Shown: positions 10,972 through 18,841 of the stretch, piece by piece
Numbering within the stretch: the first letter of the stretch is position 1
Layout: each line of letters opens with the position of its first letter
DNA from: Entamoeba invadens IP1
Lineage: Eukaryota > Evosea > Mastigamoebida > Endamoebidae
Reading direction: 5' to 3'
Length of the DNA: 18,841 nt
NCBI RefSeq assembly: GCF_000330505.1
Contig: NW_004440449.1
Coordinates: 7,557-26,397, forward strand
Translations under genes and position numbers: made by a program
Notes under the pieces: generated by a model
Databases searched by the model: none
What the model was told of the DNA's origin: nothing
Seen by the model: only the letters and a program-made list of their open reading frames with translations

Positions 10972-13900
10972 ATGAGCACTACACAAGAATACTTAAAAAA
11001 GAATTTTTACAAATTTTTAAAAACTTATTCCGAAGAAGAAATTTTGGATTGTTTTAGAATTAAAGATAGAATTATTAAAGCAGCATCTACTAAAATTTTA
11101 AAAAGAGAATGTAGAAAAAAATTATTGAAAATGAATATTGAATCTAGAAATGTTTATCTTGATTATAAAGAAAAATTAGAACAATACGTAGCGGCGCCTT
11201 TAGAGCAATTATTTTTAAGAAAAGTTTTTGATAAATTAAATAAAAATGATAAACAAACTTTTGGATTAATTAATAAAAAAGCAACATTAATTAAAGATTT
11301 AGATGATGAAAAAGAACTTGATAAAAAGAATTTAGAATGGAGTTTAAAACATAATACCGAAATAGACGATGAAGCAATATCTCAAGAATATTATAATTAT
11401 GTTAATGAACAACTTAAGAATAAAAGAGAAAACGAATACATGATTAATAATTATTATAATATCAAAAATAATTTAGAATGGAGTTAAACAATAATATTGA
11501 ACAAATAGATGAAAATGATAACAGAGATCAAATTTATGATGAATATTAGCCATACAAACGATCAATAAATGATAATGAATATAAAACAAAAGGTGTAACA
11601 TATGACGTAGATAATAATAAAATTCATGCTGATCTTAATTGTGGATTTGAAGAAAAATTAAGACGAATTAGTATGATTAGGCAGTTCTTTAAACAATTAA
11701 TTGAAAAACTGGATTCAACAGCAAATTTAGTTTATAAATATCGATTTACTGATACAACTTGGAAGACATATATGTTAAATTCTAAAGAAAATATAGATGA
11801 TTTTCTTAAATCAATATCAAACAAAACTCTTGGTTTTTATAATCAATATGAAATTGAAAACAGTTCAGATTCTGCATTTTATGTTCAACATGAAGTTCCA
11901 GAACCTTTATTTATTACAGAATTAATAATTGAAGAATATGATTATAAAAACGAAATTAAAGAATATCAAAATAATGGTGCAGCATTCTTTGCTTATCATT
12001 ATACTGAAGAATTTAAATGTTTCTCTAAATATTTAGAAATAGCACAAATACTTGATTCTCTTAGTGTTAAAAATGGAAAGATAAGACCAGAATTAAATAA
12101 TAATTGTTTAATATATGCTTTACAACAAGCTAAAATGGATGAGAAAATTATTGATTTATACCAATTTATATTGTACATTGTTATTCAAGATATCAGAAGA
12201 TTAAATTGATAGATGAAGTTTCGAAATCATGTAACATTAGAATTCAAATAAAACGTGAAGAATTAAAGCGTAAAGATCATGCTAATACAATAATGAAATA
12301 TATAGGTTCAGATAATGAAGAAGCTACTGAAATTAGTATGTATTTATTTGAAGATTCAAATATAAAGGGTGATCATTATTTCTTAGATGTTGATATTCCT
12401 ATTCCTCCATTTTATCTTAAGAATAGAGTTGAAATGAATAAATGGGCATTAGATCACAACAAATATCTTGAATCTATGTTTAATAAACAAAGAAAGAAAG
12501 GAAATTTATATTTAACCAAACCAGGAGCTAAATCTTCTATAAAATTATCAGAACTTATTTTTTATATTAGAAATTACAACGGGTTTAAACTATATTCACT
12601 TAGTGATGTGCTTCATTTACCATCTGATTTATCTGATTATGTTAAACAATCAATTGAATCATTAGATTATCTAGATTTCGAAGTTAAACCAATAACAATG
12701 TAAAAAACTAATAAAAAGTCTAAATGTAAAATTTATACTTACTATTATGCAGATTTCGAAGCTAGCACACAAGGAATTCATAAAGCACATTGTGTTGCTT
12801 ATTCTAGACGAAATTCATCTTAAATTTCATGTAAATATGGAAATGAATGTGTAGAAGACTTCTTATCTGATTTAGATAATAATTCTGTTGTTTTTTTATA
12901 ATTTGAAATATGATTCGTGTTTCTGAGCAAAATATGGAATTGAGACGTGTATTAAGAAAGACGGTAAAACTATGAAAATGAAACTAAATTATCATGAAAA
13001 AAGAATTGTTTTGAAAGATAGTTATTCAATGATTTCAAATAAGTTATCAGATTTTCCTAATATGTTTGATTTATCTAATATTCAAAATGAATTATATTTT
13101 TATAATTACTACAACGCAGATAGAATTCAAAATAACGTTGGAATAATTTCAGAAGCTGGTGAATATGAATCTCAAAAATGGAATAAAAAACAATATAAAT
13201 TATTTAAAGAGAATACATCTAAAATCAATAATTGTTTAGTGGATAACGACAAGTTCGATATGAGATTATATTGTTAATTCTACTGTTTTCAAGACGTTAG
13301 AATATTAAAAGAAGGTCATATTAAATTCCGAAATATTAATTTGAAAAGTTTAAATATAGATGTTGACAACTTTATTAGTATATCTGCTTTAGCTAATCAC
13401 TATTTCAAATTACATGTTTACACACAAATTCCAAACTTAATGCAATATTCTGGGAAAGTTAGAGAAATTATACAGGGTGAAGTGTATGGAGGTAGAAATA
13501 TGTGTAGAGATAATACAAAACAACATGTTACTAAAGATTTATATGATTATGACGCATGTTCGTTATATGTATAGCCTAGAGTTATATATAGGCTAAAATT
13601 AGCAACTGGAAAACCTATAGTAATCCCACAAGAATCATGTAATAAAACTATATTAAACCACTTAATGTTAGAACAACAATTAGAACCAACAAATGAACGT
13701 TATATATCAGCATTTATTGTAGATATAGAAATAACCAAGGTTAACAAACATTTACACTTCCCAATTATAACTAAGAAAGATAAAAAAGGTAATCACAATG
13801 TTAATGAATGTTGTACAATGAGAGTAAATAATATTATGCTTGAAGATATGATTAAATTTCAACAAATAGAGTTTAATATTATTAGAGGATATTATTGGAC

Positions 13901-14704
13901 TGGTTGTAAATTTAATGTGTTTAGTAACGAGATTGAAAAGATATACAATTTAAGATCTCAACTTAAAAAGAAGGTAATCCTTTACAAAACAATTATTAAT
14001 TATTGATGAATTCATCATATGGGAAAACGATTCAAAAACCAATCAAAAATAACTTGGTTTACAAATATATCAATAATAAAGGAAAATGTGATTCAGATAG
14101 ATATCTTAAAAAGAACTTTACATTAGTTAAATCTATGTATGACATATCAGATAATATCAGATGTTTTGAAACAAATAAACCATTTGATGACTTCTATGTT
14201 CCAAATCTCATTGGTGTACAAATATTAAGTATGAGTAAGAGAATAATGAATGAAGTAATGTGTTTAGCAGAAGAATTAAATATAGATACATATTATCAAG
14301 ATACTGATTCAGTGCATATAGACAAAAATAAGATAGAACTATTAGAACAAAAATATAAAGAAATATATGGTAAAACATTAAGAGGAGGTGAATTAAAACA
14401 ATTCCATCCAGATTTTGATGAATTATCTGGAGATGTATATTCAAAAGAATCTTACTTCTTGGGTAAGAAAGCTTATATAGATGTATTAACAAACGATAAA
14501 CAAGAACATGCTTTACACATGAGAATGAAAGGAATTCCAAACAATTTATTGGAAAATAACGAAAATCCAATTGAATTATATAAGAAACTCTACGCGGGAG
14601 AATCTTATACATTTAACTTACTAGAATTAAAACATAGTTTCGAATTTAGTAAGACATTTGATATTAAAACAAGAGAAAACTTTACTAGAAAAATTCAATT
14701 CTAA
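10972..14704 (+). pseudogene. Protein-primed family B DNA polymerase, decayed
   Basis: About 1,244 codons are recognisable from the ATG at 10972. Codons 1-170 are lysine-rich and unassigned, possibly a terminal-protein-like or leader region. A block around NNCLIYALQQAK (about 12105) is followed by the 3'-5' exonuclease: Exo I YYADFEAS (12743-12766), Exo II YNLKYDS after a T7 run (12891-12897), and LKDSYSMISNKLSDF (about 13010). Then come the VYGGR linker motif (about 13485), typical of protein-primed enzymes, motif A DYDACSLY (about 13545), motif B MNSSYGK (about 14006), motif C YYQDTDSVHI (14291-14320) and GKKAYID. It ends normally at RKIQF. Breaks: frameshift near 11483, TAG 11547, frameshift near 12204, TAA 12701 and 12821, frameshift at 12891-12897, TGA 12924, TAA 13275, TAG 13572, frameshift near 14000. 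It closely follows Polinton and linear-plasmid polymerases; which branch needs a tree. Confidence 0.93.
11331..11510 (+). repeat. Imperfect internal repeat inside the polymerase N-terminal region
   Basis: The stretch starting at about 11331 (TTTAGAATGGAGTTTAAAACA) recurs at about 11471 (TTTAGAATGGAGTTAAACAAT), both followed by an ATAGATGA-like segment. At protein level the first copy reads NLEWSLKHNTEIDDE and the second, allowing one base, NLEWS then LNNNIEQIDEN. The copies are 140 bp apart. The second has one T fewer, and that missing base is exactly what ends the first open frame with TAA at 11485-11487. The repeat therefore indicates that the leading 171-codon frame and the polymerase frame were one gene. 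Confidence 0.75.
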
Positions 14705-14735
14705 ATGAAGACAACTTATTCGTAACCAATTATTT

Positions 14736-14775
14736 AATAGACTTTTATATGTTCCCAGCATATATTAGTCTTATT
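14736..14775. terminator. Hairpin between the convergent gene ends
   Basis: The arms AATAGACTTTTATATG (14736-14751) and CATATATTAGTCTTATT (14759-14775) pair with a few mismatches around a 7-base loop TTCCCAG. It starts 31 bp after the polymerase stop codon, in the spacer between the two convergent genes, and is followed by T8. It may help 3' end formation, but its role is inferred only from position. Confidence 0.45.
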
Positions 14776-14916
14776 TTTTTGGTTTGAAATCATTTGAGAT
14801 TATTATATAAAAATTAAAAATAATTAATTTGAAATAATTTAAGAAAGTATGACAACATATGATAACATCTAATAACCTCTGAGAAATACTAAAAACATAT
14901 AAAATAATATGAGAGT

Positions 14917-15219
14917 TTATATGAATTGTTCTAAAAATTCATCTATATTTTTACAATCATCATCAACATGATATTTCTTTAGTGGTTTATTACTAAATGT
15001 CATTCCTTTATGGTTATTATCTTCGATATTATATCTAACCCAATCATCACTATATTTACTAACTCTAGGTTTGATTAATTTGACAGTGTTGTCCTTAATT
15101 TGAAATAACTCTTTAGATTCAACTCTAAAGTATAAATCAACTTCGTGATTATTTATCTCCGTAATATGAACACACTTCTTTTTAATAGCTTTAATAATAC
15201 GTTCCATAGTAGTTGTCAT
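14917..15219 (-). CDS. 100-residue protein of the polymerase element, function unknown
   Basis: This is an intact frame from an ATG at 15219, at the inner edge of the right terminal repeat, to a TAA at 14919-14917. The start is supported by the repeat: the left repeat meets the polymerase ATG in the same place, and even the first codons correspond (ATGAGCACTAC against ATGACAACTAC). The product is small and highly charged, basic in the first 15 residues (MERIIKAIKKK) and acidic near the end (DDDCKNIDEFLEQF), with no membrane segment or signal peptide. I recognise no family. In an element of this type a terminal protein, a single-strand DNA-binding protein or a regulator would be plausible, but nothing in the sequence decides. 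It is unbroken while the polymerase is broken; given the rate of breaks in the polymerase, about one per 370 bp, this could be chance. Confidence 0.72.
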   Translation of the reverse strand: MTTTMERIIKAIKKKCVHITEINNHEVDLYFRVESKELFQIKDNTVKLIKPRVSKYSDDWVRYNIEDNNHKGMTFSNKPLKKYHVDDDCKNIDEFLEQFI

Positions 15220-15355
15220 TTTAGACTTACAAAAAATTAAATTATCACTTTAAAATAATAACCCTAACATATTTGAATCCAAATAACGGAGCGAAGCGAC
15301 GAAATTGTGAGGATTGAGGATTCCCAAAGGGTGTCCGAAATCGGCACGATTTATA
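15220..15355 (-). repeat. Right terminal inverted repeat and promoter of the 100-codon gene
   Basis: This is the reverse complement partner of the left repeat: identical outer block at 15337-15355 and identical 26-base core at 15281-15306. It is about 15 bp longer than the left copy because of extra bases around 15262-15280. The stretch before the gene keeps AAAGTGATAATTTAATTTTTT-like sequence. Divergence outside the shared blocks is clear, so the ends have not recently been copied from each other. Confidence 0.92.
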
Positions 15356-15515
15356 AACTACTCAACAAAACAAAGTAACTTTAGAATTGTTGGATTAAAA
15401 AACTCTTGTTAAATTTCGAAATAAAAATAATAATTAATCAATAAGATTTAACAATAATATAAATCACAATATCAATAGCCTATAAAATAAACTTTTTTAT
15501 AGACCTTTTTGAACA

Positions 15516-15783
15516 ATGTCCCAACCTTCTTCCAAGCCCTTTCAATTAAAGAAAAAATATAAAAAAAATTCCGAAAAACATAAAAGTTTGAAAATGATTG
15601 GTCCGAAAATTCCTGTTAGTCAAAAGGCTGAACAATACATAATTAATTGCCCTATTATTTTCAAAGCTTTCCAAGACCTTGAGATAAAAATAAAAAAGAA
15701 TCTTTTCCCACTTTTAGAGAGCAAGTGTGGTTTTCATTAGACGATTTTTCTAATGTGCCAATTAATAAGTTTAAAGGGGTAAA
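15516..15783 (+). pseudogene. Short unassigned reading frame with a frameshift
   Basis: A 74-codon frame opens with an ATG at 15516 (MSQPSSKPFQLKKKYKK) and ends with TAG at 15738. If one base is adjusted in the A6 run 15692-15697, the sequence continues as FREQVWFSLDDFSNVPINKF to a TAG near 15795, giving a more protein-like tail than the frame itself. The first 35 residues are very basic and hydrophilic. I recognise no family. It lies 160 bp outside the polymerase element and points towards the 3' end of MULE 2, so it could be a second gene of that transposon or a remnant of an unrelated gene. Confidence 0.4.
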
Positions 15784-15795
15784 TATTTTTTAGCG

Positions 15796-16130
15796 TTGCA
15801 GAAATAGAGTAAATTTAATAGCTTTATTTTTCGTTTTTTGTTTTCTAATTTTAGAATATGTCTTTAAAATACATTTTTATCAAAATAAATAAATAAATTA
15901 TATCAAACTTATTATAGTTAATTGTAAGTTTTTGAAACAAACTATTGGCGTCAATATCATATTCAATTAATTGATTTTTGATTAATTAAAATAAGAATAT
16001 CGTTATAAGTTCAATTAAAAATATTACCGTATTTTATTATTATTATTAAATAATAATAATAGTAAAATAAAATTATTTGTATTTTTAAACAATGTTTTCA
16101 ATCATTAAAAATAAACCAAACTGCATTATC
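15796..16130. other. AT-rich spacer, no gene seen
   Basis: No reading frame or RNA gene is supported. The stretch includes AATAAATAAATAAATTA near 15885 and the palindromic ATT/AAT array listed separately. It follows the end of MULE 2 and may contain that transposon's 3' terminus, but no matching terminus was found upstream of its start. Confidence 0.6.
16031..16069. repeat. Palindromic ATT/AAT microsatellite
   Basis: ATTTTATTATTATTATT is followed after AA by AATAATAATAATAGTAAAAT, so the two halves pair almost completely. Such AT trinucleotide palindromes can extrude as cruciforms and are common break or insertion points; here there is no further evidence of function. Confidence 0.7.
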
Positions 16131-18178
16131 TTATTTTTTTGGTTTCATGGTTTTTTGTGATACCTCTTTTTCGTTATAAACAAGTTTTTTCTTAATATCA
16201 TAAGTTGTTAACGCCATTTGTCTAGTTTTTCTATTTCTATTGTATAATTTGCAGAAAATATTGATACGTCTTGAGTACATTCTTCGTTGTTATAATCGAA
16301 AATTAAACTTTCTGATGAACTATCAACCGGAATCAAGGACAACGTTTCAGAATAACATTTTTCTCTCTCATTTGTTGTATTTTGAATTTCAGTAATGTAC
16401 AAAATGTTTTCATTTGTTATTTTCGAATTTATTGGAGTTTTTACGTTATTGTTTAATGTTAATCAGGAACACAATTTTGCTTTCAGTATTTCTCTTTTTT
16501 TAAGTTTTTGTTTCATCTGATTTTGTTTTAACAAATTAAACTTGGTTTTAACATTTGAACTATCAATATTTTCTTCTCCAAATTCAATCAAAGATTCAAA
16601 ACTTGATACTCTTGTAAGTTCGTTGCTCTCAATAACATTTTCAATAAGAGTAAGTTTATTATTTTTATTTGACTTGTTGACTGTTTGTTCAATTTCGAGT
16701 GTTATTTTAGTTGGAACATCTGAAACTACTTCCAGAAACTTGAGCGGATTTCCGTTCCATCTTATTTCTTTTTTCTCAATTATTTCTTTTAATTTGTTTT
16801 CATAATTTACAAAAAAGTTGTTCTTATAATAATGTTCTCTGTAATGTAAAAAAGAATTGAAATCGTTCAAAAATCTATTTTCGACATTTTTGAGTTGTTC
16901 AATTAATAGGTAAATGTTAGGATGAGCTCGGTAAAACCTTTTACTGAACGATGAATGAAACGCTTCTGCCCAATTGTTAGTTCTAAATTTGAGATCGTGG
17001 AGTTGGCTCCATTCTGTCGGTGGTAATTTATTTAACCAAGTTTTGTTAAAATAATCCACAAATATATGCAATTTAAGTTTTTCGTCATTTTTTAACGTAA
17101 ATTTGTCGATTTCATCTGTTAACAGTTTTACAACATTTGGAATAAATTCTATTTCAAGAAAAGGTATTCCAAAAAACTTTTTTAAGAAGCTGTGAATAAT
17201 AATATTATTTTGGTAATAACTTTGTAATCCAACTTTTTTTCATTCTTTTGATCAAAGATTGATTAAAATGAAACCAACACACTACAACACACACTTGTTC
17301 ACCAAAAACTTCTCTGACTGCACAACGAACGGATTTTTCATAATCACTCATAAAGTTGTGAAATACAATTTGAAAATCATCGCGCAATTTTTCAAAAATA
17401 ACTTTATACGCCTGTTTTGTCTTTTCTTCCATTAAAATAAAAATTACAGGAAAAGAACACGAATCTATGACGGCGTGTAATGTGTACAATTGTGTAAATA
17501 TTGAAGGTACGTATTTAAAAGTGCCATCCCCTAAAACTGTACAATTGTTAAAAGTAAACATTTTGATTTGTTCTTGACTTGAAAATGCTATAATTCTTTT
17601 CGATTTACCAAGATTGTTATTGTAAGTTGTATCAAACAATAAAAAGGAAGTGTTTGTAATTGTGTGTATCATACTTTCTTTCAAGATTAAATTTTTTGCA
17701 CAATCTGGAAGTTTACCAAATTCCTTCCTTTTTACATCAGAAATCAAAGTTTTTATATAATGAGTAGAAGGTGCATATTCGTCAATTGTTATTTTTTGAT
17801 GATTTCATTACATATCATTTCGGGGGATTGTGTTTTGTTTTCTGTAATAAGCCAAATAACATATTTTCTTACCTCAAACTTTCTCCAATTTTCAAGATCT
17901 TTTTGGTGGGCACTTACAGGATGATGTTCACATGTTATTTCAATTATTCCATCATCCAGAACGGTTAGTTTACATTTGCATCCTTTTGATGTTTTGCAGC
18001 CCTCCATGGCATATACAACTTTAGGAAACTGAACTTGTATTGAAAGTGTTCTGTCTTCATTTAGACATTTGAATTTATGGTATTCCGCATAAACTATCGG
18101 GTGTCTTTTCTTTGTAGAATCCGGATTGTTTTCGGGAATATAAATTTCGTATTGATCTTTTGTTAATACTCTTTTCAT
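16131..18178 (-). pseudogene. MULE-like transposase 2, nearly intact
   Basis: The frame starts with an ATG at 18178 and runs about 682 codons to a TAA at 16133-16131. The first 130 residues contain a cysteine/histidine cluster (GCKTSKGCKCKL, CEHHPVSAH) like FLYWCH or WRKY-type fingers, then a helical stretch. The catalytic part has the first aspartate in VLGDGTFKYVP (about 17528), the second in MSDYEKS (about 17340), the CWFHFNQSLIKRMK block and the likely third acid in TNNWAEAFH (about 16966). Only four lesions are seen: one base short at the T6 run 17792-17797, one base extra at the T7 run 17234-17240, an in-frame TGA at 16465-16463, and a frame change near 16216 before a lysine-rich end. 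Two of these lie in homopolymers and could be sequence errors. Motif order is that of Mutator-like transposases; sequence differs strongly from MULE 1, so they are different families. Confidence 0.85.
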
Positions 18179-18505
18179 GTTATTTTGAAGTTTATTAAAT
18201 CAAAATATTATTTTACAATTAATTATGTGATTTAAAATGCACAATTTTAAAAAATCATATAAAAAGAATATGTTATATGTATAAATTCATATAATAATAC
18301 AGTCATTATTGTCTAGTAGACTTATTGTCAAGAAGACTTATTATGTAGTTGACTGCTTATATTATCTAATTTTAGACTTTGGTCTTCTTGGCAATAAAAT
18401 ACAAAACCCGATTATTAAATAAAAACGGCTTTAATATAAAAAACACGGCAAAATCAATTTACTGGTATTATAACATAAAAATCAAATAATTTTAAATATT
18501 AATTA
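18179..18505. other. Spacer upstream of MULE 2
   Basis: No gene is seen. The stretch is AT-rich and contains the inverted repeat at 18322-18397. It should hold the promoter of MULE 2 and possibly its 5' terminus, but I found no convincing copy of any part of it beyond the 3' end of the gene. Confidence 0.55.
18322..18397. repeat. 17-bp inverted repeat
   Basis: TTATTGTCAAGAAGACT (18322-18338) pairs with GGTCTTCTTGGCAATAA (18381-18397) with two mismatches, leaving a 42-base loop. AGACTTATT also occurs twice in direct orientation (about 18318 and 18334). It lies 145-220 bp upstream of the MULE 2 start codon. It may be a small hairpin, a transposon end folded on itself or a regulatory site. Confidence 0.6.
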
Positions 18506-18841
18506 TTAGGATAAATAAAAAAGTTCTAACATTTTATCAGAAAGTATCAAGCGGTCCAATTCTTCCTTATCAGCATCAATTATTGTGTTTACAATCTCGC
18601 TTTGCAATAACGGATATTTTACTTTTTTCTATTTTTTGAGTGTCTCTGGTAAATTCAAAGTCTTCGTTTTGATATTTCAAAATTAGTTTTCTGACAGTTT
18701 CTATTGATGTATTGACACCAATTTTTTGTAGAAACATTTCTTTAATCATTCTGGCATTAGCATTTGGATTGTTTTTTTAATTGACAACAACTCTTTTCTC
18801 TGCCAATTCTCAAGAAAAACCCTTTTGTATTTAATGGTTTG
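18506..18841 (-). pseudogene. Partial gene with helix-turn-helix look, cut by the window edge
   Basis: Reading inward from the edge, about 110 codons are recognisable: WQRKELLSI, a frame change or TAA at an A7 run near 18775, then NANARMIKEMFLQKIG and SIETVRKLILKYQ, which has the spacing and composition of the N-terminal DNA-binding helices of Tc1/mariner-like and related DDE transposases. A second frame change near 18630 leads to VKYPLLQSEIVNTI and a TAA at 18508-18506. No catalytic domain follows, so either the fragment is truncated or it is a small DNA-binding protein. The family call is tentative; most of the gene may lie beyond the window. Confidence 0.45.

Larger units (their letters stand above)
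10851..15355. mobile_element. 4.5 kb TIR element encoding a protein-primed DNA polymerase
   Basis: The element is bounded by inverted repeats that begin at the same 19 bases on each end. It contains only two genes, both starting at the inner edge of a repeat and pointing inward: the polymerase from the left and a 100-codon gene from the right. Their 3' ends are 212 bp apart. Terminal inverted repeats with a protein-primed family B polymerase are the hallmark of linear DNA replicated from a terminal protein (linear plasmids, Polintons/Mavericks, transpovirons, some viruses). No integrase, packaging ATPase, protease or capsid gene is visible. I see no clear target-site duplication immediately outside the repeats (GAAGTA on the left, AACTAC on the right), so insertion mechanism and exact ends remain open by a base or two. 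Confidence 0.88.

Noticed and set aside
415..13574. Many in-frame stops in the hAT, MULE 1 and polymerase frames are TAA or TAG, some at places where glutamine would fit, suggesting a code with TAA/TAG read as glutamine.
   Set aside because: In-frame TGA occurs too (8311, 8122, 12924, 16465), conserved glutamines in Hsp70 and in the polymerase YQDTDS motif use CAG or CAA, and the polymerase, the 100-codon gene and MULE 2 all end with TAA at sensible places. Decay explains it better.
14208..14612. A 134-codon minus-strand frame across the polymerase C-terminal part, rich in leucine and tyrosine, looking like a membrane protein.
   Set aside because: It lies exactly opposite the polymerase region with motif C; the hydrophobic look comes from the complement of AT-rich, lysine- and asparagine-rich coding DNA.
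10845..15362. A target-site duplication around the polymerase element.
   Set aside because: The bases just outside the repeats (GAAGTA and AACTAC) do not match in direct orientation, and the TATA at the repeat tips makes the exact end uncertain.
15776..15809. A possible very short GT-AG intron after the 15516 frame (GTAAATATTTTTTAG).
   Set aside because: At 15 bases it would be too short for a usual spliceosomal intron, and the following sequence does not continue a protein-like frame.

Overview
The window looks like gene-poor, transposon-rich nuclear DNA of a very AT-rich eukaryote. It holds broken copies of two ordinary eukaryotic genes (a cytosolic-type Hsp70 and a beta-amylase), three cut-and-paste type transposase genes (one hAT-like, two MULE-like), and a separate 4.5 kb element with terminal inverted repeats that encodes a protein-primed family B DNA polymerase. 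No bacterial operon layout, rRNA or tRNA is visible. A protist whose genome carries beta-amylase, hAT, MULE and Polinton-type polymerases together would fit (Entamoeba-like amoebae or parabasalids are candidates), but this is inference and not a species call.

Layout: 8-2761 (+) hAT-like transposase pseudogene; 2762-3654 AT-rich spacer with a 30-bp direct repeat; 3655-4875 (+) Hsp70 pseudogene with a large internal deletion; 4876-5764 spacer; 5765-6345 (-) N-terminal half and 6350-6756 (+) C-terminal part of a beta-amylase, now lying head to head; 6897-9022 (-) MULE pseudogene 1; 9023-10850 long AT-rich spacer; 10851-15355 the polymerase element; 15356-16130 spacer with a short broken reading frame; 16131-18178 (-) MULE 2, the best preserved transposase; 18179-18505 spacer with an inverted repeat; 18506-18841 (-) edge fragment with a helix-turn-helix look.

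The polymerase element is the most interesting part. Its ends are imperfect inverted repeats of about 120-135 bp that run from the outermost base up to, and slightly into, the start codons of two inward-facing genes: the polymerase gene (about 1,240 codons, decayed) and an intact 100-codon gene of unknown function. No integrase, ATPase or capsid gene is visible, so it is either a minimal relative or a deletion derivative of Polinton/Maverick-type or linear-plasmid-type self-replicating DNA.

Almost all larger genes are interrupted. Many of the frameshifts fall in runs of five to eight A or T, which could be natural slippage or sequencing error; the in-frame stop codons use all three stop triplets, which argues for decay. 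The Hsp70 and amylase fragments are visibly richer in G+C than the transposons and spacers around them.
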